Positions 18,595 through 27,547 of a DNA stretch of 64,000 nucleotides are shown in pieces (the first letter of the stretch is position 1; the number at the start of each line of letters is the position of its first letter). The position numbers and the translations under genes are program-made. The notes below the pieces were generated by a model, which was not told the origin of the DNA, did no database searches, and saw only the letters and a list, made by a program, of their open reading frames with translations. The stretch is from the NCBI GenBank assembly GCA_900316565.1, contig ONDK01000001.1, positions 1-64,000 on the forward strand, given 5' to 3'. The DNA is from an uncultured Prevotella sp. GTDB taxonomy: Bacteria > Bacteroidota > Bacteroidia > Bacteroidales > Bacteroidaceae.

Positions 18595-18625
18595 ATGTTA
18601 CGGTGTTACGGTGTTACGTTGTTAC
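18595..18625 (-). repeat. Right GTAAC octamer array (inverted)
   Basis: Four GTTAC units end at 18601, 18609, 18617 and 18625, again exactly 8 bp apart. Read on the minus strand they are GTAACAAC, GTAACACC, GTAACACC, GTAACAT, mirroring the left array. Confidence 0.9.
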
Positions 18626-18658
18626 GTTTGGGGAGGAAAAGAAAAAGGGTAGGGTGAG

Positions 18659-18704
18659 TCAGGCATCACCGTTCAAAAACGGCAATAGGATATTCATCGC
18701 CTGA
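18659..18704 (-). terminator. Probable terminator of the mscL-MATE operon
   Basis: TCAGGC/GCCTGA form an outer 6-bp stem and CCGTT/AACGG an inner hairpin (18669-18673 with 18678-18682). On the minus strand the structure is followed by a pyrimidine-rich CTTTTTCTTTTCC tract. Confidence 0.55.
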
Positions 18705-18721
18705 TGACGTGTGGCCGAGGG

Positions 18722-20080
18722 CTAATCCGCTCTTTGTTTTTGCTCTGCGTTGAGTTCCCTGAAGGTATAAACCATTACTGGAATGGTAAGCATCAAAGCC
18801 ATTATGTCACTGATACTTTGACACATCTCCACACCGAGGAGTCCGAAGCATTTCGGGAGTATGATGATGAGCGGTATGAAGAACAGTCCGCGTCTGGCAG
18901 AGGCCAGGATGTTGGCGCGCCACGGCTTACGGCAGGTCTGCGTCATCATATTGCTTGTCATGATGAAAGCGTTGATAGGATAGGTGCAGAGCTGCCATAT
19001 CAATGCAGCGCTTCCGATGCTGATGACGTCAGGATCATCGCGGAAGACCCGTATAACTCCGTCAGAAAGCGCTATGCCCACGATGCTGCAGGCTATAAGA
19101 AAGGCTGTACCGACCTTGATAGTGAACCAATATGCGCTTTTCAGCCGTCTGTACAGTCCCGCTCCGTAGCAGAAACCGCAGAGTGGCTGGAAGCCCTGCC
19201 CCAGTCCGACGACAGCCGACATGACAAGCATGGTTATCCTGTTGACGATAGACATGGCGGCAATGGCGGCGTCGCCGTAATAGCCTGCCGATATGTTCAG
19301 CGCCACGGTGGCCAGACATCCGAGTCCCTGACGGCTCAGCGACGGACTGCCACCATAGAATATCTCTTTTATGGCCTTCCGTGTGGGATGGAAGTTGTGC
19401 CAGCGGATGCTGATATTCTCCGGCCTGCGCGTCATTCTGAGGAGTATTACGAACGAGACAACCTGACCGACAACCGTTGCCCATGCCGCACCAGCGACAC
19501 CCATGCGGAGCCAGAAGATAAGCACCGGGTCGAGAACACAGTTCAGGACCGCTCCGGTGACGATGCCCACCATGGCCAGTCGTGCGTTGCCCTGGAGGCG
19601 CATCTGGTTGTTAAGGGTAAGTGAAGAGGTGAGGAACGGAGAGCCGAGAAGGACTACTCCCAGGTATCGCTCTGTGTAGGGTAGGATAGTGGGGGTGCTT
19701 CCCAGCCAGAGGGACAGCGGCTTTAGAAGCATCTCTCCCGCTATGAGAAACACTATGCCGAAGAAGAATGAGAGGAAGAAACCGTTGGAGGCCATGATGA
19801 CGGCATTCTGATGGCGTTTTGCTCCAAGCTCACGGGAGATGTAGTTGCCTGAGCCATGACCGAAGAAGAAGCCGAAGGCCTGGACAAAGAACATCACGGA
19901 GAAGACCACTCCGACAGCTGCCGTAGACTGTGTGTCGATTTGCCCGACGAAGAACGTGTCCACAATATTATATATGCTCGTGACAAGCATGGATATTATT
20001 GTGGGCACGGCCATATGAATGATGACACGGTGGATGGGTCCTTGTGTCAGAAACTTATAGTTCTCTTCCTCGGTATTCAA
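18722..20080 (-). CDS. MATE-family multidrug/metabolite efflux transporter
   Basis: A 452-residue membrane protein with twelve predicted helices in two MatE halves. The start region (HMAVPTIISMLVTSIYNIVDTFFVG) is the usual first-helix signature of NorM/DinF-like Na+ or H+ antiporters that export cationic drugs or metabolites. It is the last gene of a four-gene minus-strand unit, 30 bp after rlmH. Substrate cannot be predicted. The long plus-strand frame overlapping it is a shadow. Confidence 0.92.
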   Translation of the reverse strand: MNTEEENYKFLTQGPIHRVIIHMAVPTIISMLVTSIYNIVDTFFVGQIDTQSTAAVGVVFSVMFFVQAFGFFFGHGSGNYISRELGAKRHQNAVIMASNGFFLSFFFGIVFLIAGEMLLKPLSLWLGSTPTILPYTERYLGVVLLGSPFLTSSLTLNNQMRLQGNARLAMVGIVTGAVLNCVLDPVLIFWLRMGVAGAAWATVVGQVVSFVILLRMTRRPENISIRWHNFHPTRKAIKEIFYGGSPSLSRQGLGCLATVALNISAGYYGDAAIAAMSIVNRITMLVMSAVVGLGQGFQPLCGFCYGAGLYRRLKSAYWFTIKVGTAFLIACSIVGIALSDGVIRVFRDDPDVISIGSAALIWQLCTYPINAFIMTSNMMTQTCRKPWRANILASARRGLFFIPLIIILPKCFGLLGVEMCQSISDIMALMLTIPVMVYTFRELNAEQKQRAD

Positions 20081-20110
20081 TTTTTTACATTAATATTAAT
20101 ATGTGTGTCG

Positions 20111-20581
20111 CTACTCATGATGGTAGGGCTCGCCCTTGATGATAGTGCAGGCCCGGTAGAGCTGTTCGACGAAGATAAGACGGACCATCTGATGCGAGAA
20201 GGTCATCTTCGAGAGCGATATCTTCTCGTTGGCACGTCCGTAGACGGCGTCGGAGAAACCATAAGGACCGCCGATGACAAAGGTGAGATTTCGTCCGCCG
20301 TTGCGTTTCTTTTCCAGCCACCGCGCATACTCGATGCTTCGGTATTCGCTTCCGTGCTCGTCGAGGAGGACGACAGTATCGGAAGGTGAGATATTCTTCA
20401 GTATCATCTCACCCTCCTTGGACTTCTGCTGCTCCTCGGTCAGCGACTTCGTAGAGCGGAGTTCGGGCAGAACCTTTATGGAAAACGGCATGTAATGGCT
20501 TATGCGCTGCTCGTAATCGTCGATGGCGGCATTATAGAGCTTGCCGTTGGTCTTGCCAACAAGTATCAGCGTTGTTTTCAC
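20111..20581 (-). CDS. rlmH: 23S rRNA pseudouridine-1915 N3-methyltransferase
   Basis: RlmH is a SPOUT-class methyltransferase that methylates pseudouridine 1915 in helix 69 of 23S rRNA on assembled 70S ribosomes. The 156-residue length is standard. VVLLDEHG, the knot loop FVIGGPYGFSD and the C-terminal MVRLIFVEQLYRA with the YHH ending are diagnostic. The start overlaps the stop of the upstream DUF4491 gene by four bases, implying translational coupling. Confidence 0.97.
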   Translation of the reverse strand: MKTTLILVGKTNGKLYNAAIDDYEQRISHYMPFSIKVLPELRSTKSLTEEQQKSKEGEMILKNISPSDTVVLLDEHGSEYRSIEYARWLEKKRNGGRNLTFVIGGPYGFSDAVYGRANEKISLSKMTFSHQMVRLIFVEQLYRACTIIKGEPYHHE

Positions 20582-20940
20582 TTCTTACTGGTTTTATTGT
20601 GAACGGGACAGATACTATCCCCGGGGTCTCTCTTGACATACTGGTCCTTCCGCTTCGGATTCATGGGAAACCAGCCCTTCTCGACGCGCTTCTTCTGTGA
20701 GAAGAGCTCACCGATACCCCAAAGGAGTGTGGCGCCCAGGACGGCCAGGAGCGTGGACAGGAAGTTGTCGCTTATGAAAAGGGCTCCTACGATGGAGGCC
20801 AGTCCGCCGATAAGCCATAGCCACCAGGGACGTGTGCCAAAGTAGTATTCGGTCTTGATGACCAGCGGGTGAAACAGTCCTATAATTAGAAATGTGCAGA
20901 CGGCCAGGAGGACGCTCATGAAATTAAGTTCCATCGCCAT
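20578..20940 (-). CDS. DUF4491 family membrane protein
   Basis: A 120-residue protein with three hydrophobic segments (about residues 7-25, 38-55, 58-78), then a basic soluble tail with a GWFPMNPKRK motif. This matches DUF4491, a family of unknown function found almost only in Bacteroidetes and Firmicutes of the gut. It overlaps mscL by one base (TAATG) and rlmH by four, so it lies inside a tightly coupled operon. Confidence 0.85.
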   Translation of the reverse strand: MAMELNFMSVLLAVCTFLIIGLFHPLVIKTEYYFGTRPWWLWLIGGLASIVGALFISDNFLSTLLAVLGATLLWGIGELFSQKKRVEKGWFPMNPKRKDQYVKRDPGDSICPVHNKTSKK

Positions 20941-21359
20941 TACTTGTTTTTCAGTTCATCACGGATCTCGGTGAGAAGTTTTACCTCCTCGCTCGGCTCA
21001 GCAGGCTTTGCGGGCTCTTCCGCCTTGTTCTTCCGTACTAGGGCGTTCAGACCCTTAATCAAAAGGAATATGCACATGGCGATGATTAGGAAGTCGATGG
21101 ATGTCTGTATGAAATTGCCGTATTTGATGGTGGCTGCATGCATCTGTATGCCACCTGCTATCTTCTCTGCAGGAAGGGTGAACTTGAGGTCGGAGAAGTC
21201 CACACCGCCGATGAGCCAGCCTATAGGCGGCATGATGATGTCGTCGACGAGAGAGGAGACTATCTTACCGAAAGCACCTCCGATGATAACACCTACAGCC
21301 ATGTCAACTGCGTTTCCCTTAATGGCAAACTCCTTGAATTCGTTGATAAATTTTCCCAT
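20940..21359 (-). CDS. mscL: Large-conductance mechanosensitive channel
   Basis: MscL opens under extreme membrane tension to release solutes on hypo-osmotic shock. The 139-residue protein has the family N-terminus [20 protein letters not shown], two transmembrane helices (about 18-45 and 80-105) and a C-terminal amphipathic helix ending in [10 protein letters not shown]. It heads the unit mscL-DUF4491-rlmH-MATE. The promoter region is shared with divergent gapA. Confidence 0.97.
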   Translation of the reverse strand: MGKFINEFKEFAIKGNAVDMAVGVIIGGAFGKIVSSLVDDIIMPPIGWLIGGVDFSDLKFTLPAEKIAGGIQMHAATIKYGNFIQTSIDFLIIAMCIFLLIKGLNALVRKNKAEEPAKPAEPSEEVKLLTEIRDELKNK

Positions 21360-21481
21360 AATCAGAATATGTGTTTAAATAAAATGTTCAAATTGCAACA
21401 TCCACTTGGCATTTCGTTTTGCTATACCTTTTTTAATATTGTTTAATAGTCGTTGCGTGTGCAAAATTAAGAATAATTTTG

Positions 21482-21489
21482 TATCTTTG
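21482..21489 (+). promoter_or_regulatory. gapA -7 promoter element
   Basis: TATCTTTG fits TAnnTTTG; the -33 element is weak (TGTG or GTGC at the expected distance). Transcription would start near 21496, giving a leader of about 80 nt. Confidence 0.6.
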
Positions 21490-21577
21490 CGCTCGAAAAG
21501 AAGAAAAAGTTTCGTATTAAGGCGAAATACTTGATTGGAACATATTTTTCTAACAACTTAAATATAACAGAATTAAA

Positions 21578-22648
21578 ATGGCAAATGTTAAAGTAGCTAT
21601 CAATGGTTTCGGTCGTATCGGCCGTCTCGCTTTCCGTCAGATGTTTGCTGCTCCTGGTTATGAGGTAGTAGCTATCAACGACCTGACCAGCCCGAAGATG
21701 CTGGCTCAGCTCCTGAAGTATGACACCACACACGGTGGCTATCAGGGCATTATCGGCGAGAAGCCAGAGCACACTGTCTCTTACAGCGACGAGGCTTTCG
21801 AGGAGAATGGTAAGGAAGCAGCTGGTTACATCGAGGTAGACGGCAAGAAGATCACCATCTACAAGGAGAAGGACGCAGCTAACCTGCCTTGGGGCGCTCT
21901 CAACATCGACGTTGTCTTGGAGTGCACAGGCTTCTACACATCTAAGGATAAGAGCATGGCTCACATTAAGGCTGGTGCTAAGAAGGTTGTTATCTCTGCT
22001 CCTGCAGGCAACGACCTGAAGACCATCGTCTTCAATGTGAACAACGAGACCCTGACCAAGGACGACCAGATCATCAGCGCAGCTTCTTGCACAACAAACT
22101 GCCTGGCTCCTATGGCAAAGGCTCTGAACGATAAGTATCCTATCCAGGCTGGTATCATGCAGACCATCCACGCTTACACTGGCGACCAGATGATCCTCGA
22201 CGGCCCACAGCGCAAGGGTAACCTTCGTCGTAGCCGTGCAGGTGCTTGCAACATCACTCCTGCTTCCTCAGGTGCAGCTAAGGCTATCGGCCTCGTTCTT
22301 CCTGAGCTCAACGGTAAGCTGATCGGTGCGGCTCAGCGCGTTCCGGTTCCAGACGGTTCTACAACTCTGCTCTACGCTGTTGTTGAGGGTAAGGACGTTA
22401 CCGTTGACAGCGTTAACGCAGCTATGAAGGCAGAAGCTAACGAGAGCTTCGGTTATAACGACGAGGAGATCGTTTCTTCTGATATCCTCGGCATGCGTTA
22501 CGGTTCTCTCTTCGACGCTACACAGACCATGGTCGTTAAGCTCGACGACAACCACTATGAGGTACAGGTCGTTTCTTGGTACGACAATGAGAACTCTTAC
22601 ACTTCTCAGATGGTTCGCACCATCAAGTACTTCGCTGAGCTGAAGTAA
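21578..22648 (+). CDS. gapA: Glyceraldehyde-3-phosphate dehydrogenase
   Basis: GapA converts glyceraldehyde 3-phosphate to 1,3-bisphosphoglycerate with NAD+. NGFGRIGR is the NAD-binding loop and SAASCTTNC carries the catalytic Cys171; the partner His lies in the THAYTGDQ-like segment IHAYTGDQ. At 356 residues it is about 20 longer than the usual 335, with the extra residues lying around positions 58-85 ([20 protein letters not shown] region). Codon use is highly biased, consistent with strong expression. It is monocistronic: own promoter upstream, strong terminator downstream. Confidence 0.97.
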   Translation: MANVKVAINGFGRIGRLAFRQMFAAPGYEVVAINDLTSPKMLAQLLKYDTTHGGYQGIIGEKPEHTVSYSDEAFEENGKEAAGYIEVDGKKITIYKEKDAANLPWGALNIDVVLECTGFYTSKDKSMAHIKAGAKKVVISAPAGNDLKTIVFNVNNETLTKDDQIISAASCTTNCLAPMAKALNDKYPIQAGIMQTIHAYTGDQMILDGPQRKGNLRRSRAGACNITPASSGAAKAIGLVLPELNGKLIGAAQRVPVPDGSTTLLYAVVEGKDVTVDSVNAAMKAEANESFGYNDEEIVSSDILGMRYGSLFDATQTMVVKLDDNHYEVQVVSWYDNENSYTSQMVRTIKYFAELK

Positions 22649-22683
22649 TACCGTAAAGGTCATAACTTAGTAAGTTAAGATAT

Positions 22684-22720
22684 CCGCCTTCCCAGACTTC
22701 TGGGAGGGCGGTTTTGTTTT
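22684..22720 (+). terminator. gapA intrinsic terminator
   Basis: CCGCCTTCCCAGA pairs with TCTGGGAGGGCGG around a two-base loop with one G-T-type wobble, followed by TTTTGTTTT. Confidence 0.9.
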
Positions 22721-22781
22721 GAAATGTATGGCATGTGGCGTTTTTTATTCGTTTTTATATGATTAATTCATTCTTTTTTTG

Positions 22782-22789
22782 TAAGTTTG
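22782..22789 (+). promoter_or_regulatory. miaA -7 promoter element
   Basis: TAAGTTTG fits the -7 consensus but stands only 13 bp before the ATG at 22803, and no good -33 box is present. The transcript would have almost no leader. Confidence 0.5.
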
Positions 22790-22802
22790 CGTCGTGAAAC
22801 GA

Positions 22803-23717
22803 ATGATAACCATACTCGGACCTACGGCCAGCGGCAAAACGGAACTTGCAGCGCACTTGGCTTATGAACTCGACGCAGAGATAATATCGGCTGACAGCAG
22901 GCAGGTGTACCGCCGCATGGACATCGGAACGGGAAAGGATATCGACGATTACACGGTCAACGGACGACGGATACCATATCATCTCGTGGATATCTGCGAG
23001 CCTGGAACAAAGTACAACCTCTTCCGATATCAACAGGACTTCCATGCAGCCTATGAGGATATCAGAAAACGGAACAAGGTGCCTGTACTATGCGGTGGAA
23101 CGGGACTGTATATCGAGTCGGTTCTTAAGGGATACAGTCTGTCGCCAGTACCGCAAAACCCGGAACTAAGAATGTCGCTGGAGGGTAAGTCATTGGAGGA
23201 ACTGACCAGGATACTTGAAGACTTGAAGACAAAAACAGGCTCTGTCATGCATAACACCACTGACGTGGACTCCTGTCAGAGGGCTGTCAGGGCAATAGAG
23301 ATAGAGACCTACAACCTTCATACTCCAATGGAGAGAAGAGTCATGGAGCCGATAGACTCGCTGGTCATCGGTGTGAGCATAGAACGGGAACTGCGAAGGA
23401 AAAAGATTTCGGACCGTTTGACGGCAAGACTTAAGAACGGTATGGTGGATGAGATAAGGGGACTGCTGAAAGGTGGTGTGAGCGCCGAGGACCTGATGTA
23501 TTACGGTCTGGAATATAAGTATGTGACGCTCTATGTCATCGGAAAGCTTTCCTATGATGAGATGTACCGTCAGCTGGAGATAGCTATTCACCAGTTTGCC
23601 AAAAGACAGATGACATGGTTCAGGGGAATGGAGCGACGGGGGACGGAAATCCATTGGATTGACGCTACATTACCCATTGAGGATAAAATAAAACAAATTA
23701 GACAGTTATGGCAGTAG
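22803..23717 (+). CDS. miaA: tRNA dimethylallyltransferase
   Basis: MiaA adds an isopentenyl group to A37 of tRNAs that read UNN codons, improving reading-frame maintenance. The Walker-type loop GPTASGKT is near the N-terminus, SADSRQVYRRMDIGTGK is the substrate-binding signature, and the C-terminal KRQMTWFR motif closes the enzyme. I prefer the ATG at 22803 (304 residues); an in-frame GTG at 22794 is possible but coincides with the predicted transcript start. It overlaps the following lipid kinase gene by ten bases. Confidence 0.95.
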   Translation: MITILGPTASGKTELAAHLAYELDAEIISADSRQVYRRMDIGTGKDIDDYTVNGRRIPYHLVDICEPGTKYNLFRYQQDFHAAYEDIRKRNKVPVLCGGTGLYIESVLKGYSLSPVPQNPELRMSLEGKSLEELTRILEDLKTKTGSVMHNTTDVDSCQRAVRAIEIETYNLHTPMERRVMEPIDSLVIGVSIERELRRKKISDRLTARLKNGMVDEIRGLLKGGVSAEDLMYYGLEYKYVTLYVIGKLSYDEMYRQLEIAIHQFAKRQMTWFRGMERRGTEIHWIDATLPIEDKIKQIRQLWQ

Positions 23718-24646
23718 ATTCTACAAAGTGGGGAATTATTTATTGCCCCAAGGGAGGATTGTTCAGCAACCCCAAAAAGCGTTGGCTAAGGATTGAGAGT
23801 TGCTTGAAGGACAATGGAATTGACTACGACAAGATTGTCAGTGAGAGCACGGGAAGCGTAGACCGTCTGGTCAACATGCTTATAAACAATGGTTACAAGA
23901 CCATAGTCATTGTGGGTGGCGACTCTGCCCTCAATGATGCCATAAACTGTCTGATGCAGACCCCGAAGGACATTCGCGATAAGGTGTCGTTGGGTATCAT
24001 TCCAAATGGTATGATGAACGACTTCGCGCATTTCTGGGATATTGAGGAGGATAATATTGAGCAGACCATCAAAGGGCTTAAAGAACACAGGGTCAGGAAG
24101 ATTGATGTGGGCTGCGTGAGATACAAGAACAAAAAAGGACAGAACTGCCACAGGTATTTCGTAAACTGTGTCAACGTGGGACTCATTGCTGCTATCATGA
24201 ACCTGAAGCGGCAGACGCACCATATCTTCGGCTCACGGTCGCTGTCATTCATCTTCTCCTTCGTGCTGCTGATTTTCCAGCGTATGGACTACAGAATGGA
24301 TATTAAGATTAACGGAGAGGAGATAAAACGGAAGGTAATGACGGTCTGTGTCGGTAACGCGTTGGGATATGGACAGACTCCTAATGCCGTGCCGTACAAT
24401 GGCTTCTTCGATGTCAGCGTGGTCTACCATCCGGGAATAACACAGATTTTCGAGGGTATCTACCTCTTTCTAAAAGGAGAGTTCCTAAACCATAATGCTG
24501 TTCATCCTTACAGGACAAAGGATGTCTACATAGAGGCGAAGGACTCTGCCTTCGTGGGTATCGACGGGAGACTGCTCACGACACCACCGACGGGAGAGTT
24601 CAATATCGGAATAATCCCTGAAGCAATAAATTTCATCATGCCATAA
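23708..24646 (+). CDS. Diacylglycerol/sphingosine kinase-like lipid kinase
   Basis: A 312-residue member of the DAGK catalytic family (YegS/DgkB/LCB5 fold). The nucleotide loop is GGDSALND at residues 70-77 where most relatives have GGDGTLNE; IPNGMMNDFAH replaces the usual GTGNDFAR-like segment, and FVGIDGRLL near the C-terminus corresponds to the DGE motif. These changes mean activity or substrate may differ from typical diacylglycerol kinases. Bacteroidetes make sphingolipids, so a sphingoid base is one candidate substrate; sequence alone does not decide. It is cotranscribed with miaA and converges on a Crp/Fnr gene 16 bp away. Confidence 0.85.
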   Translation: MAVDSTKWGIIYCPKGGLFSNPKKRWLRIESCLKDNGIDYDKIVSESTGSVDRLVNMLINNGYKTIVIVGGDSALNDAINCLMQTPKDIRDKVSLGIIPNGMMNDFAHFWDIEEDNIEQTIKGLKEHRVRKIDVGCVRYKNKKGQNCHRYFVNCVNVGLIAAIMNLKRQTHHIFGSRSLSFIFSFVLLIFQRMDYRMDIKINGEEIKRKVMTVCVGNALGYGQTPNAVPYNGFFDVSVVYHPGITQIFEGIYLFLKGEFLNHNAVHPYRTKDVYIEAKDSAFVGIDGRLLTTPPTGEFNIGIIPEAINFIMP

Positions 24647-24661
24647 ACGGCATAGCGCATA

Positions 24662-25360
24662 TTATTCCTTTCCTGAGATAAACTGCAGCCTCTCCGGTTT
24701 GACAATTCTGATTTTCTTTCCTTCCGTTTCTATGATGCCCTCCTTACGGAATGCGGCAATGGTACGGATGGCATTGCTAGTGGTCATATTGGCAAGGTTC
24801 GCAATGTCGCTGCGGGTTGTCTTGCCGTGTATCCACCCATCACTGTCTGTTCCGAAACTATTTGACAGGAATATTAGTGTTTCGGCCAAACGTCCGCGTA
24901 GGTGCTTCTGAGCCAGACTGGCGACACGATAGTCTGACATCCCCAAGCCCTTGGCCAGCTCCTTATAGAAAAAACGCATGATATTCTTGTTGCCGTCAAT
25001 GAGTCTGGCAATGACATTTGTCGGGAAAGTTACAATCCTGGAACTCTCTATGGCAACACAGTCAGTGGTATAGTCCTCACCGGCAAAGAAGGCCCTGTAA
25101 GCAAAGAACTGGCCATCGCAGAATATCCTGATAATCTTTGGTCTTCCATCATCAGTATCGCGGCTTATCTTTACTCTTCCATCAAGTATATACATTATAT
25201 TTATAGGTGTCTCTCCTATCTTGTATATAATGTCATTTTTGTTGTAATTTTGAACATCAATAGACCTGCTTATCAAATCCTTCTCATGGTCGAGCAAAGG
25301 ACTCCACAAATCAAAGAATATGTTTGCAGTACTATTCCATCTTTCGTCGTTTTCTACCAT
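24662..25360 (-). CDS. Crp/Fnr-family transcription regulator
   Basis: The 232-residue protein has an N-terminal cyclic-nucleotide-binding-like domain (about residues 15-135) and a C-terminal winged helix (about 155-225; TRSDIANLANMTTSNAIRTI forms the recognition helix region). No Cys cluster typical of FNR iron-sulfur sensors is visible, and the phosphate-binding cassette is not the canonical RxS type, so the signal is unknown. It is divergent from the glycogen operon across a 225-bp region and could regulate it; that is inference from position. Confidence 0.88.
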   Translation of the reverse strand: MVENDERWNSTANIFFDLWSPLLDHEKDLISRSIDVQNYNKNDIIYKIGETPINIMYILDGRVKISRDTDDGRPKIIRIFCDGQFFAYRAFFAGEDYTTDCVAIESSRIVTFPTNVIARLIDGNKNIMRFFYKELAKGLGMSDYRVASLAQKHLRGRLAETLIFLSNSFGTDSDGWIHGKTTRSDIANLANMTTSNAIRTIAAFRKEGIIETEGKKIRIVKPERLQFISGKE

Positions 25361-25487
25361 AATATTATGTTCTTAGTCATTGTCCTTGCAAATTTATAAA
25401 ATATAAAACAAATTGACAAATTATTAATGCGTATTTTTTTAAATTAGAAGAATATTTTCTTTTCCGTAAAAATATTTTTAATATTCC

Positions 25488-25518
25488 TTTGACAGAAGGA
25501 TATTTTTTTGTAATTTTG
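25488..25518 (+). promoter_or_regulatory. Glycogen operon promoter
   Basis: TTTG (25488-25491), 19-bp spacer, TAATTTTG (25511-25518): a perfect Bacteroidetes promoter. Transcription should start near 25524, 60 nt before the first gene. The upstream 100 bp is very AT-rich and is shared with the Crp/Fnr gene. Confidence 0.85.
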
Positions 25519-25585
25519 GGGTGTCAAACGATTGCAGAGCATATTTTGACATTAAACTAAGACCAAAACTGTAAACCTTAAATAT

Positions 25586-27547
25586 ATGAGTTATCTGAGA
25601 TTCGAAAAAGCTTTGATGACCAACTTGCAGGAAAGCCTGACAAGGGAATTGCTTAGGACGAACCGTTCCGGAGCTTACTCCTGCTCGACTATAGTCGATT
25701 GTAACACACGCAAGTACCATGGACTGCTCGTCGTGCCAGTTCCAGAGCTCGACGATGACAATCATGTCCTTCTGTCATCACTTGATTGTACCGTTATTCA
25801 GCATGGGGCTGAGTTCAATCTTGGACTTCACAAGTATCAGGGAAATATATTCAGTCCGAACGGGCACAAGTATATCCGTGAGTTCTCTATTGAGAAGGTG
25901 CCGGCAACGGTATACCGTGTGGGGGGCGTCATATTGAAGAAGGAGGTTGTGTTCCAGCATTACGAGAACCGTATACTATTGAGGTATACATTGCTTGACG
26001 CGCACAGCCAGACCACTCTCCGTTTCAGGCCTTTCCTGGCCTTCAGAAGCGTAAGGCAGTTCACGCATGAGAACTCTACGGCAAGCCGCGACTACCAGGA
26101 GGTGGAAAACGGAATAAAGACATGTCTCTACGCTGGCTATCCGGAATTGTATATGCAGTTCTCAAAGAAGAACCAGTTTGTCTTCAGCCCTTACTGGTAC
26201 CGAGGAATAGAATATCCAAAGGAACAGGAACGGGGATATGCGTCGAATGAGGACCTTTATGTTCCTGGATATTTCGAGATGAACATGAGAAAAGGGGAGA
26301 GCGTGGTCTTCGCGGCTTCCACCAAGAAATCAGCAACCAGTGGACTGAAAAAACTCTTCGACAAGGAGGTCGAGGACCGTCATCCGCGTGACAATTTCCT
26401 TAACTGTCTTGTTACCGCCGCTCACCAGTTCCATAACCGTCGGGGAGATGAGAGATACATCCTTGCGGGCTATCCTTGGTTCAAGTGCCGTGCACGTGAT
26501 ACATTCATCGCTCTTCCCGGACTGACATTGGCTATTGAGGAAGTCGACTATTTTGAAAAGGTCATGAAGTCGGGAGAGAAGGCGTTGAAGCAGTTCTTCG
26601 CCGGGAAAAAAGTAACGAGTCCGATTTATGAGATTGACCGCCCCGATGTCCCGCTTTGGTGTATATGGGCTATACAGCAATATGAGCAGAAGGTGGGACG
26701 GGAGAAGTGCCTTGCCATGTATGGCTTCTTCCTCAAGGAAATAGTCAAGTTCATAGAGGACGGCAAGCACCCTTACATGACTGTTGCCGATAATGGTCTG
26801 CTCTATGTTGAGGGCGGACGCGAGGAGGCGATGACATGGATGAACTCTACGGCCAACGGACATCCTGTGGTCCCGCGCACAGGTTATATAGTAGAATTCA
26901 ATGCTCTGTGGTACAACGCATTGCGTTTCTGCGCCAATATGGCTTCCTACGACAAGAACACTGTCGCTGCCTCACATCTTGAGACAATGGCTGAGAAGGT
27001 CAAGGAGTCGTTTATCGATACCTTCTGGAATCAATACGGATATCTCTTCGATTATGTCGACGGAGAAGAAAAGGACTGGAGCGTAAGGCCGAATATGATC
27101 TTTGCCGTCGCCCTCACACATTCTCCTCTGAGCCAGACACAGAAGAAGAGTGTCCTGGATATATGCACGCGTGAGCTGCTCACGCCTAAGGGATTGCGCA
27201 GCCTGTCGCCAAAGAGCAGCGGATACAATCCAATGTATGTAGGACCGCAGGCACAACGCGACTACGCTTACCATCAGGGAACAGCATGGCCGTGGCTTGG
27301 AGGCTTCTATCTTGAGGCTTGTCTGAAGCTCTTCGGACGGTCACGGCTGAGTTTTGTGGAGCGTCAGATGATTGGCTATGAGGACGAGATGTTCCAGGGA
27401 TGTATAGGTACGATACCGGAACTCTTCGACGGAAACCCGCCATTTACCGGACGTGGTGCCGTCTCGTTTGCTATGAATGTGGCAGAAATCCTTCGTACCA
27501 TGGAGCTGCTGGAGAAAATGAACTATAATACGGAGGAGGCTGTATGA
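25586..27547 (+). CDS. Glycogen debranching enzyme (amylo-alpha-1,6-glucosidase, GH133)
   Basis: The 653-residue protein matches bacterial GDE: an N-terminal GDE_N domain (about 1-240) beginning in the LTRELLRTNRSGAYSCSTI pattern, then the GDE_C (alpha/alpha)6 catalytic domain (about 280-640). MTWMNSTANGHPVVPRTG and AYHQGTAWPWLGG are the conserved active-site segments. It removes alpha-1,6 branch stubs from glycogen or related glucans. No signal peptide, so cytoplasmic. The stop overlaps the start of the glycosyltransferase by four bases. Confidence 0.92.
   Translation: MSYLRFEKALMTNLQESLTRELLRTNRSGAYSCSTIVDCNTRKYHGLLVVPVPELDDDNHVLLSSLDCTVIQHGAEFNLGLHKYQGNIFSPNGHKYIREFSIEKVPATVYRVGGVILKKEVVFQHYENRILLRYTLLDAHSQTTLRFRPFLAFRSVRQFTHENSTASRDYQEVENGIKTCLYAGYPELYMQFSKKNQFVFSPYWYRGIEYPKEQERGYASNEDLYVPGYFEMNMRKGESVVFAASTKKSATSGLKKLFDKEVEDRHPRDNFLNCLVTAAHQFHNRRGDERYILAGYPWFKCRARDTFIALPGLTLAIEEVDYFEKVMKSGEKALKQFFAGKKVTSPIYEIDRPDVPLWCIWAIQQYEQKVGREKCLAMYGFFLKEIVKFIEDGKHPYMTVADNGLLYVEGGREEAMTWMNSTANGHPVVPRTGYIVEFNALWYNALRFCANMASYDKNTVAASHLETMAEKVKESFIDTFWNQYGYLFDYVDGEEKDWSVRPNMIFAVALTHSPLSQTQKKSVLDICTRELLTPKGLRSLSPKSSGYNPMYVGPQAQRDYAYHQGTAWPWLGGFYLEACLKLFGRSRLSFVERQMIGYEDEMFQGCIGTIPELFDGNPPFTGRGAVSFAMNVAEILRTMELLEKMNYNTEEAV

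Noticed and set aside
18356..18625. CRISPR array
   Set aside because: Units are 5-8 bp with 0-3 bp between them and are inverted between halves; there are no spacers or cas genes.
18356..18625. Chromosomal origin oriC
   Set aside because: AT island and iteron-like arrays are suggestive but there is no DnaA box of the TTATCCACA type and no dnaA/dnaN nearby; kept only as a hypothesis in the finding.
18704..19624. Plus-strand frame of 306 residues over the MATE gene
   Set aside because: Composition is His/Asp/Glu/Arg-rich and resembles nothing; the MATE protein on the minus strand is clear.
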